The position numbers were made by a program, and so were the translations under genes. From Triglochin maritima (taxonomy: Eukaryota > Streptophyta > Magnoliopsida > Alismatales > Juncaginaceae), in the NCBI GenBank assembly GCA_963682175.1, contig OY821786.1, positions 27,550,501 to 27,614,500 of the forward strand: a stretch of 64,000 bases of DNA, read 5' to 3'. Below the pieces are notes generated by a model. It saw nothing but the letters and a program-made list of their open reading frames with translations. It was not told the DNA's origin and did not search any database. Positions 11,512-23,105 of this stretch are shown here, piece after piece. How positions within the stretch are numbered: the stretch's first letter is position 1; every line of letters begins with the position of its first letter.

Positions 11512-12846
11512 AAAGGAATGTGTTCTAAAGGTTTTACTTTTATATGTCAATTATTATGAATTGGATGTGCAAACATTTTGTTCCTTGATTATGGTATTTG
11601 TCTTTTGGAAGTGTTAAGGAAGAGGCGCTTGTTCCTTAACCGTAGAGCTCTAAAAGATAATGGTTTACATAAATTAAAAGTTATTCACAATCATGGTAAT
11701 TAACATAGAACATTAATCACCGAGATAAGATTGTCGTGTTGGTCATCGATTGTTGTAGCTCTACAAATAATTGACGACACGAGTATATAAAAGAGGAAAA
11801 GATTACTTTTATATATTGAATAGACCTAACAAGTAAAACATTATGGAATTGTGTTTCGTGTCATTAATGTTTTACTATGTCTTGGATCCTAAGATATGAG
11901 ACTTATGTCTTTTCACTCAAGAAGTGCTTCATTTGATTATTGACAAAAGCTATCAATGAGTATAGTGATAAAGGCAATAGTTGGTTGAACATGACTTGTG
12001 CTGGAAAAGATAGCTAGTCAAACGATTATCATTGCCCCTCTTAATTGAGTGATGATATTAGTGGGCCCCTTGATAAAGCAAAATAATAATGTGCACAATG
12101 TAACTTGAGTTAAGTTACACAGTTATAATTAGCTTACAGAGATAAAGAAATGAATATAATACAAAGGTGACACATTTCTACTTTGTATATATTCTTAATA
12201 TCACGAGGCAAGGGACGGACACAAGTGGTGCACTTACATCACTAAATGGATCGTGTTTTAGTTTCAGTGGAACAAAGACATCTATGCTAATTAGGTAACT
12301 ATAATGTGTAGCTAGATACCGCTTATAGTTTGAGATATTAAGTGTTTAATATCGCTGCCAATTTGGCTTAGATCCTCCTATAGGTCACACCACAAAACTG
12401 GGAAACAAGAAGCTTGATTTTGAGTTCATATGATGTGTCGGGTTTCATGTGAAAAAGGGACACATGTGGTGAACGAATAAAATCAATATTGTCATGGGAA
12501 TTGACATAATTAGAATCATAATAAATTCATATGAGATGTGTATATTATGGGGTGTAATAATTTAATATTACATAATATAATATATTACATAAGATATGAA
12601 TTTGCTAAAAAAACCCAAAAGATCAAATTTTGTTGGAAATAAATCCAAAATTTGACAAAGGCAAAATCGGGGTCACACACGGTGAACCGTTCAGGGTTCG
12701 GTCGATCGGGGTATCTTCAGATCGGTTAATCAAATGGGGAACGGGTAAGCACAATTGGTTGACTGAAATTGTCTAGAGTGCCTGGACAATCGGGTTCGGT
12801 TAACCGAGTGTGAACGGTCAACCGAGAAAGAGTATTTTCGGTAGAC
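11512..12846 (+). repeat. Copia LTR family A fragment, plus orientation
   Basis: It starts at GAAAGGAATGTGTTC, the LTR start lacking its first bases, and follows the family through the CTTAACCGTAGAGCTC, GATACCGCTTATAG and ACATGTGGTGAAC landmarks to GTATTTTCGGTAGACC. Its palindrome array (12690-12845) is degenerate. It is fused to an oppositely oriented fragment at about 12846. Confidence 0.85.
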
Positions 12847-13669
12847 CCAAAGGTTCTCTAAAACCTTTCAGAAGATCCGGTGTTCCGTTACTCGTTGAAT
12901 CACCCGCCGATTCGCCTCCAAGTGTTCACAATACTCTAAACAAGATTAGAGTGAAAGGAGCTAGCCAATTAATCTCTAATTAAGCTTAGAATCTAGCTAA
13001 TAACCCCTCTAAAAGCTCCTGAGATTTTACTCTCCAAAACTTAAAACTATTAAGAGAATCTTCGTGGTGATTAAGGGAGAGATTAGGTAGAGAGAATTTT
13101 GCATTAATTCTTATGAAACAAGTAGGCTGAGAGGACCTATTTATAGCCTCCCAAATCACCCACATCAAGCACTATTCTATAACCATGATCTCTAGCTTTT
13201 TCTCTCCTAAAATTAATCCCAATTTGCCATATAAGCATCCTAAAAAACGTTTGATCAAATCTGAAATTAATCCAACTCATGATCTAATTATTCACTTAAT
13301 AATTCAGGCAGAAATCGTGTTGTTCGGTTAACCGAGTTTTCAACTCAGTCAACCAAACCATTTGGTTATACGCAAGTTCGGATGACCGTTAGCTAGACGG
13401 TCGACCAAAAATTCATGAGAAAAATTCCCTCAAAATTTTTGGACAATCCGCGTCTTGCCTCTGTCGACCGTTGACCCACCAAAATTTCGCCCGACGAATC
13501 TTTTCGGACGACCGTGTCCCTTTTGGTCTACCGAAATGTCCGAAAGAAAGCTCCTGGATATTTCCTTTCAGTTGACCGTACGCCCGGTTGACTGAACCCA
13601 ATTGTCTAGACACTCTAGACAATTTTGGTCAACCAATCGCGTTATCCGATCTTTGTTTGGTCGACCGTT
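12847..13669 (-). repeat. Copia LTR family A fragment, minus, left part
   Basis: It starts inside the family sequence at CAAAGGTTCTCTAAAACC (the first ~140 bp are missing) and runs to a run of decayed GGTCGACC motifs. It is cut at 13669 by element Y and continues at 18377. The target copy CCGTT of element Y is at 13665-13669. Confidence 0.85.
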
Positions 13670-13940
13670 TGTTTAATCATTTTAAATACCGCAAGTGTAC
13701 GACCGCGTTGAAGCGGTGGCAAATACGGGTCGTTCATCAGGGAGGTGAGTAGCCTCTGGTTTTTCAGAAATCAAGTGACAACAAAAGGGGAGAAGAGTTT
13801 GTCTATGCTAATCTACACTACACTAAACTAATAAGAAGAAAAATGCAAAGTAGAGCAACTAAAGATTACTTCGAAACAAAACTAAAAGAATGTAAAACTA
13901 AGCTGGAATCAAGAAGAGAGAGACCCCTAGGGGTGGAGTC
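13670..13940 (-). repeat. Truncated 3' LTR of element Y
   Basis: It matches the 5' LTR of Y from its end inward (TTAAATACCGCAAGTG onward) and stops at about 13940 in CCTAGGGGTGGAGT. About 1.1 kb of LTR and the adjoining 3' region are lost. Confidence 0.82.
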
Positions 13941-13944
13941 CCCA

Positions 13945-14060
13945 ACGTTGGTGAGGTCTTTTCTTTTTCATGCATAAATTCATGTAGTCTCATGCATAAA
14001 CATGTTTGTGCATGAGACTACATGAATTTATGCATGAAAAAGAAAAGATCTCACCAACGT
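13945..14060. repeat. 116-bp near-perfect palindrome (fold-back)
   Basis: Two 58-bp arms meet with no loop at 14002/14003. I count two mismatches between the arms. The right arm (14003-14060) is ordinary element sequence, matching the inverse of about 26963-27010 in element X. The left arm is its inverted copy. Confidence 0.9.
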
Positions 14061-14130
14061 AAAGTACAACAGAAAGTTCATGGTTATGTTGATGGACACA
14101 AACCCGAATTCCCTCAAAACCTATGACATG

Positions 14131-15845
14131 CTAAAGAAGGGATACAAATACGTGAAAGAAATGGGGCCCAAATACACAAGGGTTGGGGCCCACAACAATC
14201 AATGCTCGCTCATGGAGTCTTTTATTGTACCTTTTCTTTTCTTTTTTCTCTCTTTTTGTGAATAAAACTATATAGAAAAATAAGTTCACGTCTTCATTTG
14301 TCAAAGGACATAAAATGGGAATCTCAAAAGTGGGCCAATGCACTTGGAAAGGGAACATGACACCACGCGGGGCCAGAATACTCATGTTTGTGCCCCCTCA
14401 CAAAGAGCACAAGAAGAAAGAAGAGGTTCATGAATTGGACGCAAAGGCGTCTCATTCAAAGGATCAAAGTGAAAGAGCTTGAACCTCTCAAGAGTTTGGG
14501 AATAATTGCACAATGGAAGAGGAGTTTCTGCCGTTGTGGTACTGAAGTTATGATCGTCAATCCAAACTCTCCAACCAATAGGCTGGTGGGTCGGAACGAG
14601 GTCAAGAACCTTTTTATGCATGTCCAACTCACCAGGCGAACAGAAAGTGAGTCTCTTACCCAAGGTATCTTCCAAGGAACTCCTAATACCCTCATTAGCA
14701 ATGTAGTTGTTTGATGTTCCATCATTTCCAAGATAATCAGGAACAATAGTGAGAGACAAACTTTCATCAGGCCGTTTGAAATTAACGGTACTAGGGAGCT
14801 CTTGCTCCACCAGAGGTGACTCCTTAAGAGGCACAACATGAAGATCATGTGGCTCAGGGGCCACAGGACAAAAAGATATGGCACAATCCTGTGCCGACTC
14901 ATAATGAAGTTGGTCCTTGTTATTCTCAATTTGGATCGAATCCCTCACAATGTGATCGTGAATTGAAACCCCGAGTCCCTCAGACTGACTAGGAGTTTGA
15001 CTCTGAAAGATTGTGCTTTGAATTTGTGAATGTGGTGGTGGTTCGATATCAAAAGATGAATTCTCATGTTGATAAGAAATGTCACCCTCCTTACGTTTAC
15101 TTAATTGTTGTGTAATTTGACTCACATATATTTCCATAGTTTTCAGGGAATCATGATTGGACTTCAACACATTTTGAGTGGTTTCCATGAACGTTTGGAG
15201 GGCTTGTTCTAAAGAATCAAGTTTGGGGTCAACTGTGAGGTTCATGTCAGAATTTTGGAAATGGATGGGTTGGGTGGTGATGGGCTGAGAATGAGTCCAA
15301 TGATTGGTCATTGGGTGTTGGTAGAATTCAGGATATTCGGAAGGAGGATACTGGGGTGGGAATGATGTATAAAAATTTGAATAAGAATTGTCTCCCCACG
15401 AATCCATCCCTCTCGGGTTGTACGCAGATGCGTAATGGTCATATTGAGCATTTTAGGAAAAGGTATGCTCATACTCAGGCTCTGGGGGAACAAAAGAACA
15501 TTCCCCGATAACATGACCACTCAACCCACACCAGTCACATGGTACGGCTACTGGAGCCACCTGTGCACTCATGTTATCTACCACATGCATGAAAAAGGCC
15601 AAAGGTTCTTGCAACGTCTTAGTTGGAGAACCAACATACGATCCGACGTAACTAGATGGTGGTCTAACAATCGGTGTCTCTCTCATATTCCCCCAACATG
15701 AAGATTGCTCAGTCAAACAATGAAGATTGTCCCAACCATACGGGGTGTTTGTCTGAGGCACCCCAAGATGCATGGGTCCGGAGTACCAGGGAGAATTGTC
15801 CTGGTCCAAACAATGATATGGATCGGCGCCCATGTAACCATCCAT
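14131..15845 (-). pseudogene. Gag-like ORF of element Y, zinc-knuckle protein
   Basis: The start MDGYMG at 15845 equals the start of the X ORF at 25212. The N-terminal third carries one CCHC zinc knuckle, CDWCGLSGHVIGEC (C-x2-C-x4-H-x4-C), followed by a Tyr/Pro/Gln/His-rich stretch and an acidic, Ser-rich second half ending near SCALCEG. One in-frame TAA lies at about 15453, where X has a Gln codon. A single-base indel lies near 14385, and the stop used in X is read through. It resembles the nucleocapsid and linker half of Athila gag; I see no capsid domain. Confidence 0.8.
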
Positions 15846-16785
15846 CTCGACTAAGAACTCTCGAGTCGATCACTCTCACCACCACGAGGCCAAGCTCGCA
15901 AAAAGTGCTCGACTCGACCCTAAAACGCTAACAGAGAGTGTAAAGGGGAGGAGACTAGAACGTAGAAGTAGGTGAGAAGAAGGTGACTCAGAGGAGAAAG
16001 GAAGAATCCCTAGAGCTAGCGTGGGTAATGGGAGAAGGTAGAAGTCTAATCTAGCAAGCACGGCTCAACAACTTAAGGTTATGGGTCCTTAGGCTAGACG
16101 ACGCCTAACTTCGAGGTCACTAGTCTCGACACGTCTCACCTCCCTACAACGAAGACCACAATGCCCAGCAAGTGATACCAAATCCGGAGATCCAGTGCCT
16201 CCTACTATCGACAATGCAGGCGACGTCGATCAGGTCATGACGGTCTCAACTAGATAACTCTCCTACTGCGTCCGAATTCCTTAGGGCCAATGTCTACTTG
16301 CTTTTAGATTAAGGCTATACTTGAGTGTGCTTTTTGGGGCTAAGGGAGGGGTGATGAAATCCCCCACCTTATCTTTGAAGACTATAGGTGATGCCCCTTA
16401 AAGATATTTTGAAATCTTAGGCTAGCAAGCAACTCACCAAACAAGCACTCACCTCACTCTTGTCCTGATGCACCTTACTAACTAATGCATGCTTTAACCA
16501 TGCATGAATGAGAAAATGGGTGCACGTACCTCACGCCAGCAATCAACAACAAGAATTTAAAGAACAGAAAAAACAAATGTGTGCAAGGTCTACAAATGAT
16601 GCATGACTTATATGGCAAGAAGTCTAATCTTTTGCTTTGAGTTTTATGGTCCAAGTTGTCTTAAAAGGGGAATTGATTAATCTGGAAGGTAACTACAGGT
16701 TGAAACATGACAAATTGAACTCCCAGACTACTACACTGAAACAACAAACCACCATAATAAAAATGGGAGCAAAAGAAGCTCACCA

Positions 16786-16824
16786 GGCCGCCAATTGGTG
16801 GTCTCAGACCGCTGATTGGCGGTC
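16786..16824 (-). promoter_or_regulatory. Paired CCAAT palindromes in the leader of Y
   Basis: Two 18-bp palindrome-like units around CCAATTGG and TGATTGG are separated by 3 bp and lie 160 bp inside the 5' LTR boundary. The same pair sits at the same distance in element X (24232-24270). In an RNA they could pair as stem-loops; in DNA they could bind a CCAAT factor. Confidence 0.7.
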
Positions 16825-16960
16825 CAAAAAGTCGTTCTCTGCTCAAAATTTCTTCTGATGTGTCCCCTTGATGCTGCAATGTCCCTGAAACAAAAATAAA
16901 CTAAAAACAAAAGATTAAAACCACTCGAATCATCCAAACCAGAGTCTGGAAAGAGCACCT

Positions 16961-16981
16961 CCCCGGCAACGACGCCAAAAA
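16961..16981 (-). promoter_or_regulatory. Primer-binding site of element Y
   Basis: On the minus strand TTGGCGTCGTTGCCGGGGA follows the LTR end after two bases. This is the Athila-type primer site, probably for tRNA-Asp. Confidence 0.75.
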
Positions 16982-16983
16982 CT

Positions 16984-18371
16984 TGTTTAATCGTTTTAAA
17001 TACCGCAAGTGCACGACCGCGTTGAAGCAGTGGCAAATACGGGTTGATCCTAAGGCAGGTGAGTAGCCTCTGGTTTTTCAGAAATCAAGTGGCAACAAAA
17101 TGGGAGAAGAGTTTGTCTATGCTAATCTACACTACACTAAACTAATAAGAAGAAAAATGCAAAGTAAAACAACTAAAGATTACTTCGAATCAAAACTAAA
17201 AGAATGTCAAACTAAGCTGGAATCAAGAAGAGAGAGACCCCTAGGGCTGGAGTGTGTGCACACATGTAAAAAATGGTGAAGAATGCATTCTATAGGCACA
17301 AATGTAGGCAGTGTTTTCATGCATCGGAAGTGTCTAAAGGTTATGACAAAACCTATCAATCCATTCACTAACCTAGTTGATTAACATTCATATACACAAG
17401 CTGGTTATTTCAGAACCTAAACAAGCATGGGAGGTGTCTAAGATGTGTGGCAAAACCCATCAAATGTAGTATTCTACTCTAAAAAACAAGCATACATTCA
17501 CATTTATCAACACAATCAAAATATAAAGCATTCATATCCATTCTTTAATGCATGTATGAACATCATCTCCACCCCCAAAGGGGGATGGATCTACTCACTA
17601 CACATTACTCTAACAATTAAACTAAAGAAGAAAAGAAACATTCTAACTACTTTAGCCTAGAATCAAAGAAATAAAACTAAGCTAAGCAAGCATAATGAAA
17701 CAACATAAGAACAAAACAATGGAAAATTTATTTTATTAGGTGACTCACATTGAAGGTAGCATTCTTCTCCACCTTGAGATTTTGCTCCAAGGCTTACTCC
17801 AAGTAGAGAGAATGCCACCAAGAAATGGGTGAATACAAAAGGAGGAGGAGGAGTTCTATTTATATCCATAGAAAAAGGTAATCGGGGACATTCCCCCAAT
17901 GTGGGACTAATAAAACCTTCCCATAATACATATAAACACATAACCCATCTCCTGGAGAAACTGGGTCGGATTCGTACACAAAATGACCGCCAATTGGCGG
18001 TCACTTTTTCCTGGATCCGACCCATTTTTGGATATGTTCTTTAGTTCTTCAATTCTTCACATGGGGTGCACTCGGAGCGGTTATAGGAGTGTCGGTCCGA
18101 ATCTAATTGCCAAAATACTCCTCAAGATGGAGTGGAGTTTCTTCATTTGCTCGTTGTTCCATTGGGGCTTACATTCAGGTCCTTCTCCCTTGCATTTTAG
18201 TCCCTAAGTCTCTCAAATCAGTCCTTTTTCCAGCTTTTAGGTCCTTTTATGCTTCTTCTCCTCAAACCTATTTATTTTTGAAATTCAAACATAAAACTCG
18301 TTACGTAGCATTGTTCAGGTGAAAGATAACAGATATAAGACACAAATGTATGCATAAAATGATGTCAATCA
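16984..18371 (-). repeat. 5' LTR of element Y (Athila family)
   Basis: The LTR is 1388 bp long. Inverted ends are TGTTTAATCG and ATGATGTCAATCA. It has one perfect 18-bp CCAAT palindrome (17985-18002) placed 121 bp from the TATA box (17856-17864, minus). It is homologous to the LTRs of element X and the Athila host. Confidence 0.9.
17985..18002 (-). promoter_or_regulatory. Perfect 18-bp CCAAT palindrome in LTR
   Basis: GACCGCCAATTGGCGGTC is a perfect palindrome. Only the TATA-proximal member of the usual pair remains; its distance to the TATA box is the same 121 bp as in paired copies. Confidence 0.75.
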
Positions 18372-18376
18372 CCGTT

Positions 18377-19567
18377 CCTAAGAAACCTCGGTCGACCGAA
18401 CCCAAAACGATGGACCGTTTTGACCCTGATTTTGCCTTTGTCAAATTATGGATTTATATCCAACAAAATTTGATCTCTTGGGGTTTTTAGCAAATTCATA
18501 TCTTATGTAATATTAAATTATTACACCCCATAATATATACACCTCATATAAATTTATCCATGATTCTAATTATGTCAATTTTTGTGACATATTTGATTTT
18601 ATTGACTCACCACTTGTGTCCATTTTCTCAAGAAACCTGACACATCATATGAACTCAAAATCAAGCTTCTTGTTTCCCAGTTTTGCGGTGTGACCTATAG
18701 GAGGATCTAAGCTAAATTGACAGCGATATTAAACACTTAATATCTCGAACTATAAGCGGTATCTAGCTACACATTATAGTTACCCAATTAGCATAGATGT
18801 CTTGTTCCACTCGAACTAAACATGATCCATTTAGTGATGTTAGTGCACTACTTGTGTCTGTCTCTTGCCTCATGATATTAAGAATATATACAAAGTAGAA
18901 ATGTGTCACCTTTGTTTTATATTCATTTTTCTTGATCTCTTTAAGCTAATTATAACTATGTAACTTAACTCAAACTACATTGTGCACATTATAATTTTAC
19001 TTTATCAAGGGGCCTACTAATACCATCACTCAATTAAGAGGGGCAATGATAATCATTTGACTAGCTATCTTTTCCAACACAAGTCATGTTCAACCAACTA
19101 ATTCCTTTAACACTATACTCGTTGATAGCTTTTGACAATAATCAAATCAAGCACTTCTTGAGTGAAAAGATATAAGTCTCATATCAAAGGATCCAAGACA
19201 CAGTAAACCATTAATGCCACGAAACACAATTCCATAATGTTTTTACTTGTTAGGTCTATTCAATATATAAAAGTAATATTTTCCTCTTTTATATACTCGT
19301 GTCATCAATTATTTGTAGAGTTACAACAATCGATGACCAACACGACATCTTATCTCGGTGATTAATGTTCCATGTTAAGTACCATGATTTTGAATAACTT
19401 TTGATTTATGTAAACCATTATCTTTTAGAGCTCTACGGTTAAGGACCAAGCATCGCTTCCTTAACACTTCCAAAAGACGAATACAATAATCAAGGAACAA
19501 ATATTTGCACATCCAATTCATAATAATTGACATATAAAAGTAAAACTTTTAGAACACATTCCTTTCA
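18377..19567 (-). repeat. Copia LTR family A fragment, minus, right part
   Basis: Continuation of 12847-13669 after element Y. It passes AAGCGGTATCTAGC and GAGCTCTACGG and ends at AACACATTCCTTTCA, followed by the CTCAT target copy (19568-19572). Confidence 0.88.
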
Positions 19568-19572
19568 CTCAT

Positions 19573-19716
19573 CACACAGGGGAATACCCAATGTGCACAT
19601 CTACTCCAATGTGCACATTGTTGCCAGGTGGGTGTGTAGGAACGTGTTGGGCCATGAGCGGACCTCCACATTCTTCACATCTAGTTTGCGGATCGTGTAT
19701 AGTCTTATAGACAGAT
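19573..19716 (+). pseudogene. Athila post-pol ORF, middle part
   Basis: Between two copia LTR insertions lies 144 bp of host element. One frame reads NVHIYSNVHIVARWVCRNVLGHERTSTFFTSSLRIVYSLIDR without a stop. By position it joins the N-terminal part at 9520 and the C-terminal part at 21895. Each junction carries one copy of a target duplication. Confidence 0.65.
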
Positions 19717-21889
19717 TGTAGGATTTCGTGTCCACATGTATGTATATATTTAAAAAATTTAATACATCATACAAGAACATTTTCATATTTTCAGCAATTT
19801 TATGTACATCTATTTGTGCTTTATTCTAATAACATGCAACCTACATTTATTAAAATAATCCACAAAGGTAGAATCATACCTAAAGGTTATTCTAAAACCT
19901 TTTTGATGATCCGGAGTCGCATTGCCCGCTGAATCGTCCACGGAATTGCCTCCGATTGTTCACCAAACTCTAAACAAAGTTAGAGAGAAATGAGCTAGCC
20001 AATCAATCTCTAACAAGGTTTAGAATCAAGCTAATTACCCCTCTTTAAGATCTTGAGAATCTTATCTCTAAAACTTAATTTTACTAAGAGATTTTCGTGG
20101 TGATTAGGGAGAGATTAATGAGAGAATTTTTTTTTGCATTAGTATTAAACAAGTAGGAGTAGGGGTCCTTTTATAGTCTCCCAAAACATCCTTATCAAGA
20201 GCTATTATTTAGCCATGATCCCTTGTTTTTCTCTCCAAAAATTAATCTCTAAATTCCACATAATCACCCACAAAAAACGTTTTAATTAAATCTGGAATTA
20301 ATCCACACATGATCTAATTAATCTCTTAATAATTCAGGCAGAATCGTTCTTGTTCGGTAGACCGAGAATTATTCGGTCAACCGAACCATTCGGTTATAAC
20401 ACTTGTTCGATGCACCGTGAGCTAGACGGTCGAGCGATTCTTTATGAGAAAAGTTCCCTGGAAGAATTCAGACGAACCACGTCTTTTAATTGGTCTACCG
20501 TTGACCCACCAAAATCGCTCCTAGGATATAGTCATCGGATGACCGGGTCACCTTCGGTCTACCGAAAATACTTTTTCGCGGTTGACCGTTTCCAATCGGT
20601 TAACCGAACCCGATTGTCCAGACACTCTGGACAATCTCGGTCAACCAATTGCGCTTACCCGTTCCCTATTTGGTTAACTGGTCTGAAGATGCACCGGTCG
20701 ACCGAACCATGAACGGTTCACCGTGTTTGACCCCGATTTTGCCTTTCTCAAATTTTGGATTTATTTCCAACAAAATTTGATCTTTTGGGGGTTTTAGCAA
20801 ATTCATATCTTATGTAATATTATCCTATGTAATATTTAATTATTACACCCCATAATATTTACACCTCATATGAATTTATTATGATTCTAATTATGTTAAT
20901 TCTCATAACATATTGATTTTAATTAATTCACCACATATGTCCTATTTTCACATGAAACCCGACACATCTTATGAACTTAAATCAACCCTTTTGTTTCCCA
21001 GTTTTGTGGTGTGACCTATAGGAGGATCTAAGCCAAATTGACAGCGATATTAAACACTTAATATCTCCGACTATAAGCGGTATCTAGCTACACATTATAG
21101 TCACCCAATTAGCATAGATGTCTTTGTTCCACCCGAACCAAAACATGATCCATTTAGTGATGTAATTGCACCACTTGTGTCCGTCCCTTTCCTCATGATA
21201 TTAAGAACATATACAAAGTAGAAATGTGTTATGTTTGTATTATATTCATTTCTTGATCTCTTTAAGCTAATTATAACTATGTGACTTAACTCAAGTCACA
21301 TTGTGCACATTATAACTTTGCTTTATCAAGGGGCCCACTAATATCATTGCTCAATTAAGAGGGGCAATGATAATCGTTTGACTAGCTATCTTTTCCAGCA
21401 CAAGTCATGTTCAACCAACTATTGCCGTTATCACTACACTCATTGGTAGCTTTTGACAATAATCAAGTTAAACACTTCTTGAGTGAAAAGATGTAAGTCT
21501 CATATCTTAGGATCCAAGACACAGTAAAACATTAATGACACGAAACACAATTCCATAACGTTTTACTTGTTAAGTCTATTCAATATATAAAAGTAATATT
21601 TTCCTCTTTTATATACTCGTGTCGTCAATTATTTGTAGAGCTACAACAATCGATGACCAACACGACAATCTTATCTCGGTGATTAATGTTCCATGTTAAT
21701 TACCATGATTGTGAATAACTTTTGATTTATGTAAGCCATTATCTTTTAGAGCTCTACGGTTAAGGACCAAGCGCCTCTTCCTTAACACTTCCAAAAGACG
21801 AATACCATAATCAAGGAACAAAATGTTTGCAAATCCAATTCATAATAATTGACATATAAAAGTAAAACTTTTAGAACACATTCCTTTCA
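19717..21889 (-). repeat. Solo copia LTR family A, target duplication CAGAT
   Basis: It is 2173 bp, from TGTAGGATTTCGTG to AACACATTCCTTTCA, flanked by CAGAT at 19712-19716 and 21890-21894. It is complete and minus-oriented, with no internal sequence, so it arose by recombination between the LTRs of a full element. Its palindrome array (20350-20710) is mostly decayed to GGTTGACC, GGTCAACC and GGTTAACC forms. Confidence 0.92.
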
Positions 21890-21894
21890 CAGAT

Positions 21895-22171
21895 CACCTC
21901 ACTGCATTTGTCGAAACTTAAAGATATACACTGTTTGCCTACTCTGGTAACCAAACTTTGTAGAATGCTGGACATCCCACGGTTTGAGCGCCTGCTGCGG
22001 TGCCAAGGCGTCAACCTTGAGGTCGCGAAAATGACCCCGTCATGTCGTCGTTGCCTTCAGGAGGTATGGGTGCCTGATTACATGGAGGAGGATGTTAGAG
22101 CCAGTTCACCAAACTCTTCTGTGATCTTGGGAGTGCTCTTCAACATAGATATTTCTGAGATGGTGGTTTAG
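21895..22171 (+). pseudogene. Athila post-pol ORF, C-terminal part
   Basis: It reads LSKLKDIHCLPTLVTKLCRMLDIPRFERLLRCQGVNLEVAKM to a stop at 22169-22171. The LPTLVTKLCR block is typical of the C-terminal half of the Athila post-pol protein. It is shifted one frame relative to the middle part. Role unknown. Confidence 0.7.
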
Positions 22172-22579
22172 CAGCAAAACGACATTTTGGCTAAACAAAA
22201 CCAGAGAATCTATAGGAAATTGTTGGCTCTCGAGCGAGGTGCATATTCTGGCACCTCTGATCGTTGTCTTTAGTCTGGTGCACCATATCCATGCATTTGA
22301 GCCATTCTGTCATACATTGAGGACAATGCATGGATTAGGTGTGTGTGTGTGGGGGGGGGGGGGTCACGTGTGTACATAGTTTTTGTGTGTTTTTCTTTTC
22401 TTTTGTGTGCATTGTTAGGGTCATGTTAGTGTGCTGCATTTAATATCGATATATCTGCTTCCATGATCCTTGGGTGACTTGTCTTCTTTTGCTTGACTGG
22501 TGCTTCAAAAATTTTATTTCTTTCAAAATCTTCATGAGTTTGCGAAAGAAAATGTTTTATGGGTTTTGCGTGTGTTTAG
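22172..22579 (+). other. Athila host 3' non-coding region, part 1
   Basis: There is no gene. It contains CATTGAGGACAATGCATG (from 22317), a GT run and a 14-base G run near 22350, then sequence to GTGTTTAG. From 22317 on it matches 27013-27268 of element X. Element X inserted at 22579. Confidence 0.75.
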
Positions 22580-22946
22580 TGATTGACATCATATCACACA
22601 TATATTTGTGTCTTATATCCATTATCTTTCACCTAAACAATGCTACGTAACGAGTTTAATGTTTAAGTTTCAGGAATAAGCAGGATTGAGGAGAAAAGGC
22701 AAAAAGGACTCAAAAGCAAGGAAAATGACTGAGTTGCAAGACTTGGGGACTAAGATGCAAGAGGGAAGGACTCGGATGTAAGCCCAAAGGACCAATGAGC
22801 AAATCAAGAAACTCCACACCATCATGAGGAGTATTTTGGCAATTCGATTCGGGTTGGAGCTTCAACAACCGACTTGGATACATCACACATGAAGAAAGCC
22901 ATCTAGGAAAGCCCACACAAAATTTAGACCGGATCCAAACCCTATA

Positions 22947-22985
22947 GACCACCAATTGGCGGTCTGGGACCGCTGATTGGCGGTC
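22947..22985 (+). promoter_or_regulatory. Paired CCAAT palindromes in the X LTR
   Basis: GACCACCAATTGGCGGTC and GACCGCTGATTGGCGGTC are separated by 3 bp. The pair ends 121 bp before the TATA box. Inverted CCAAT half-sites suggest a promoter element, by inference. Confidence 0.75.
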
Positions 22986-23105
22986 TGGGTTGCTCTGGAT
23001 CCGATGCAGTTTAGTCGGGTCATGTATTAGGGTGTATTTAGTATATCTCTGGTATATGTTTAGTCCCATACCGGGGGATTGTCCCCGATTGCCTTTTTCT
23101 TTGAA

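Larger units (their letters stand above)
15846..16983 (-). other. Leader of element Y
   Basis: This non-coding leader lies between primer-binding site and gag-like ORF and matches 24073-25211 of element X in reverse. Landmarks are the paired palindromes at 16786-16824 and a C/T-rich stretch near 15950-16020. I see no credible gene here. Confidence 0.75.
13670..18371 (-). mobile_element. Element Y: gag-only Athila-related retrotransposon, target duplication CCGTT
   Basis: This minus-oriented element is bounded by TGTTTAATC and GATGTCAATCA, with CCGTT at 13665-13669 and 18372-18376. Reading on the minus strand, it has a complete 5' LTR (16984-18371), a primer-binding site, a leader, a gag-like ORF (15845 down to 14131) and a 3' LTR cut to about 270 bp. 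The 3' non-coding region present in sister element X is missing and replaced by a palindrome. No protease, RT or integrase is present, so it needs enzymes in trans, most likely from Athila-like relatives. Confidence 0.88.
9521..19567 (-). mobile_element. Scrambled copia LTR complex with intact target duplication CTCAT
   Basis: The left end TGTAGGATTTCG and right end AACACATTCCTTTCA are the two ends of a minus-oriented family-A copia LTR. CTCAT is repeated at 9516-9520 and 19568-19572. Inside is a minus fragment (9521-9965 plus 11426-11440), a rearranged stretch, a plus fragment (11512-12846) and a second minus fragment (12847-13669 plus 18377-19567). Two younger insertions, 9966-11420 and 13670-18371, sit within it. 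No copia coding sequence remains, so it derives from LTRs only. Confidence 0.85.

Noticed and set aside
14388..15931. Plus-strand open frames over element Y
   Set aside because: They lie opposite the minus-strand gag-like ORF, which has a zinc knuckle and a homologue in element X.
22335..22365. G run as a polypurine tract or LTR border
   Set aside because: It lies in the host 3' region with no LTR start after it; it looks like a simple-sequence run next to a GT repeat.
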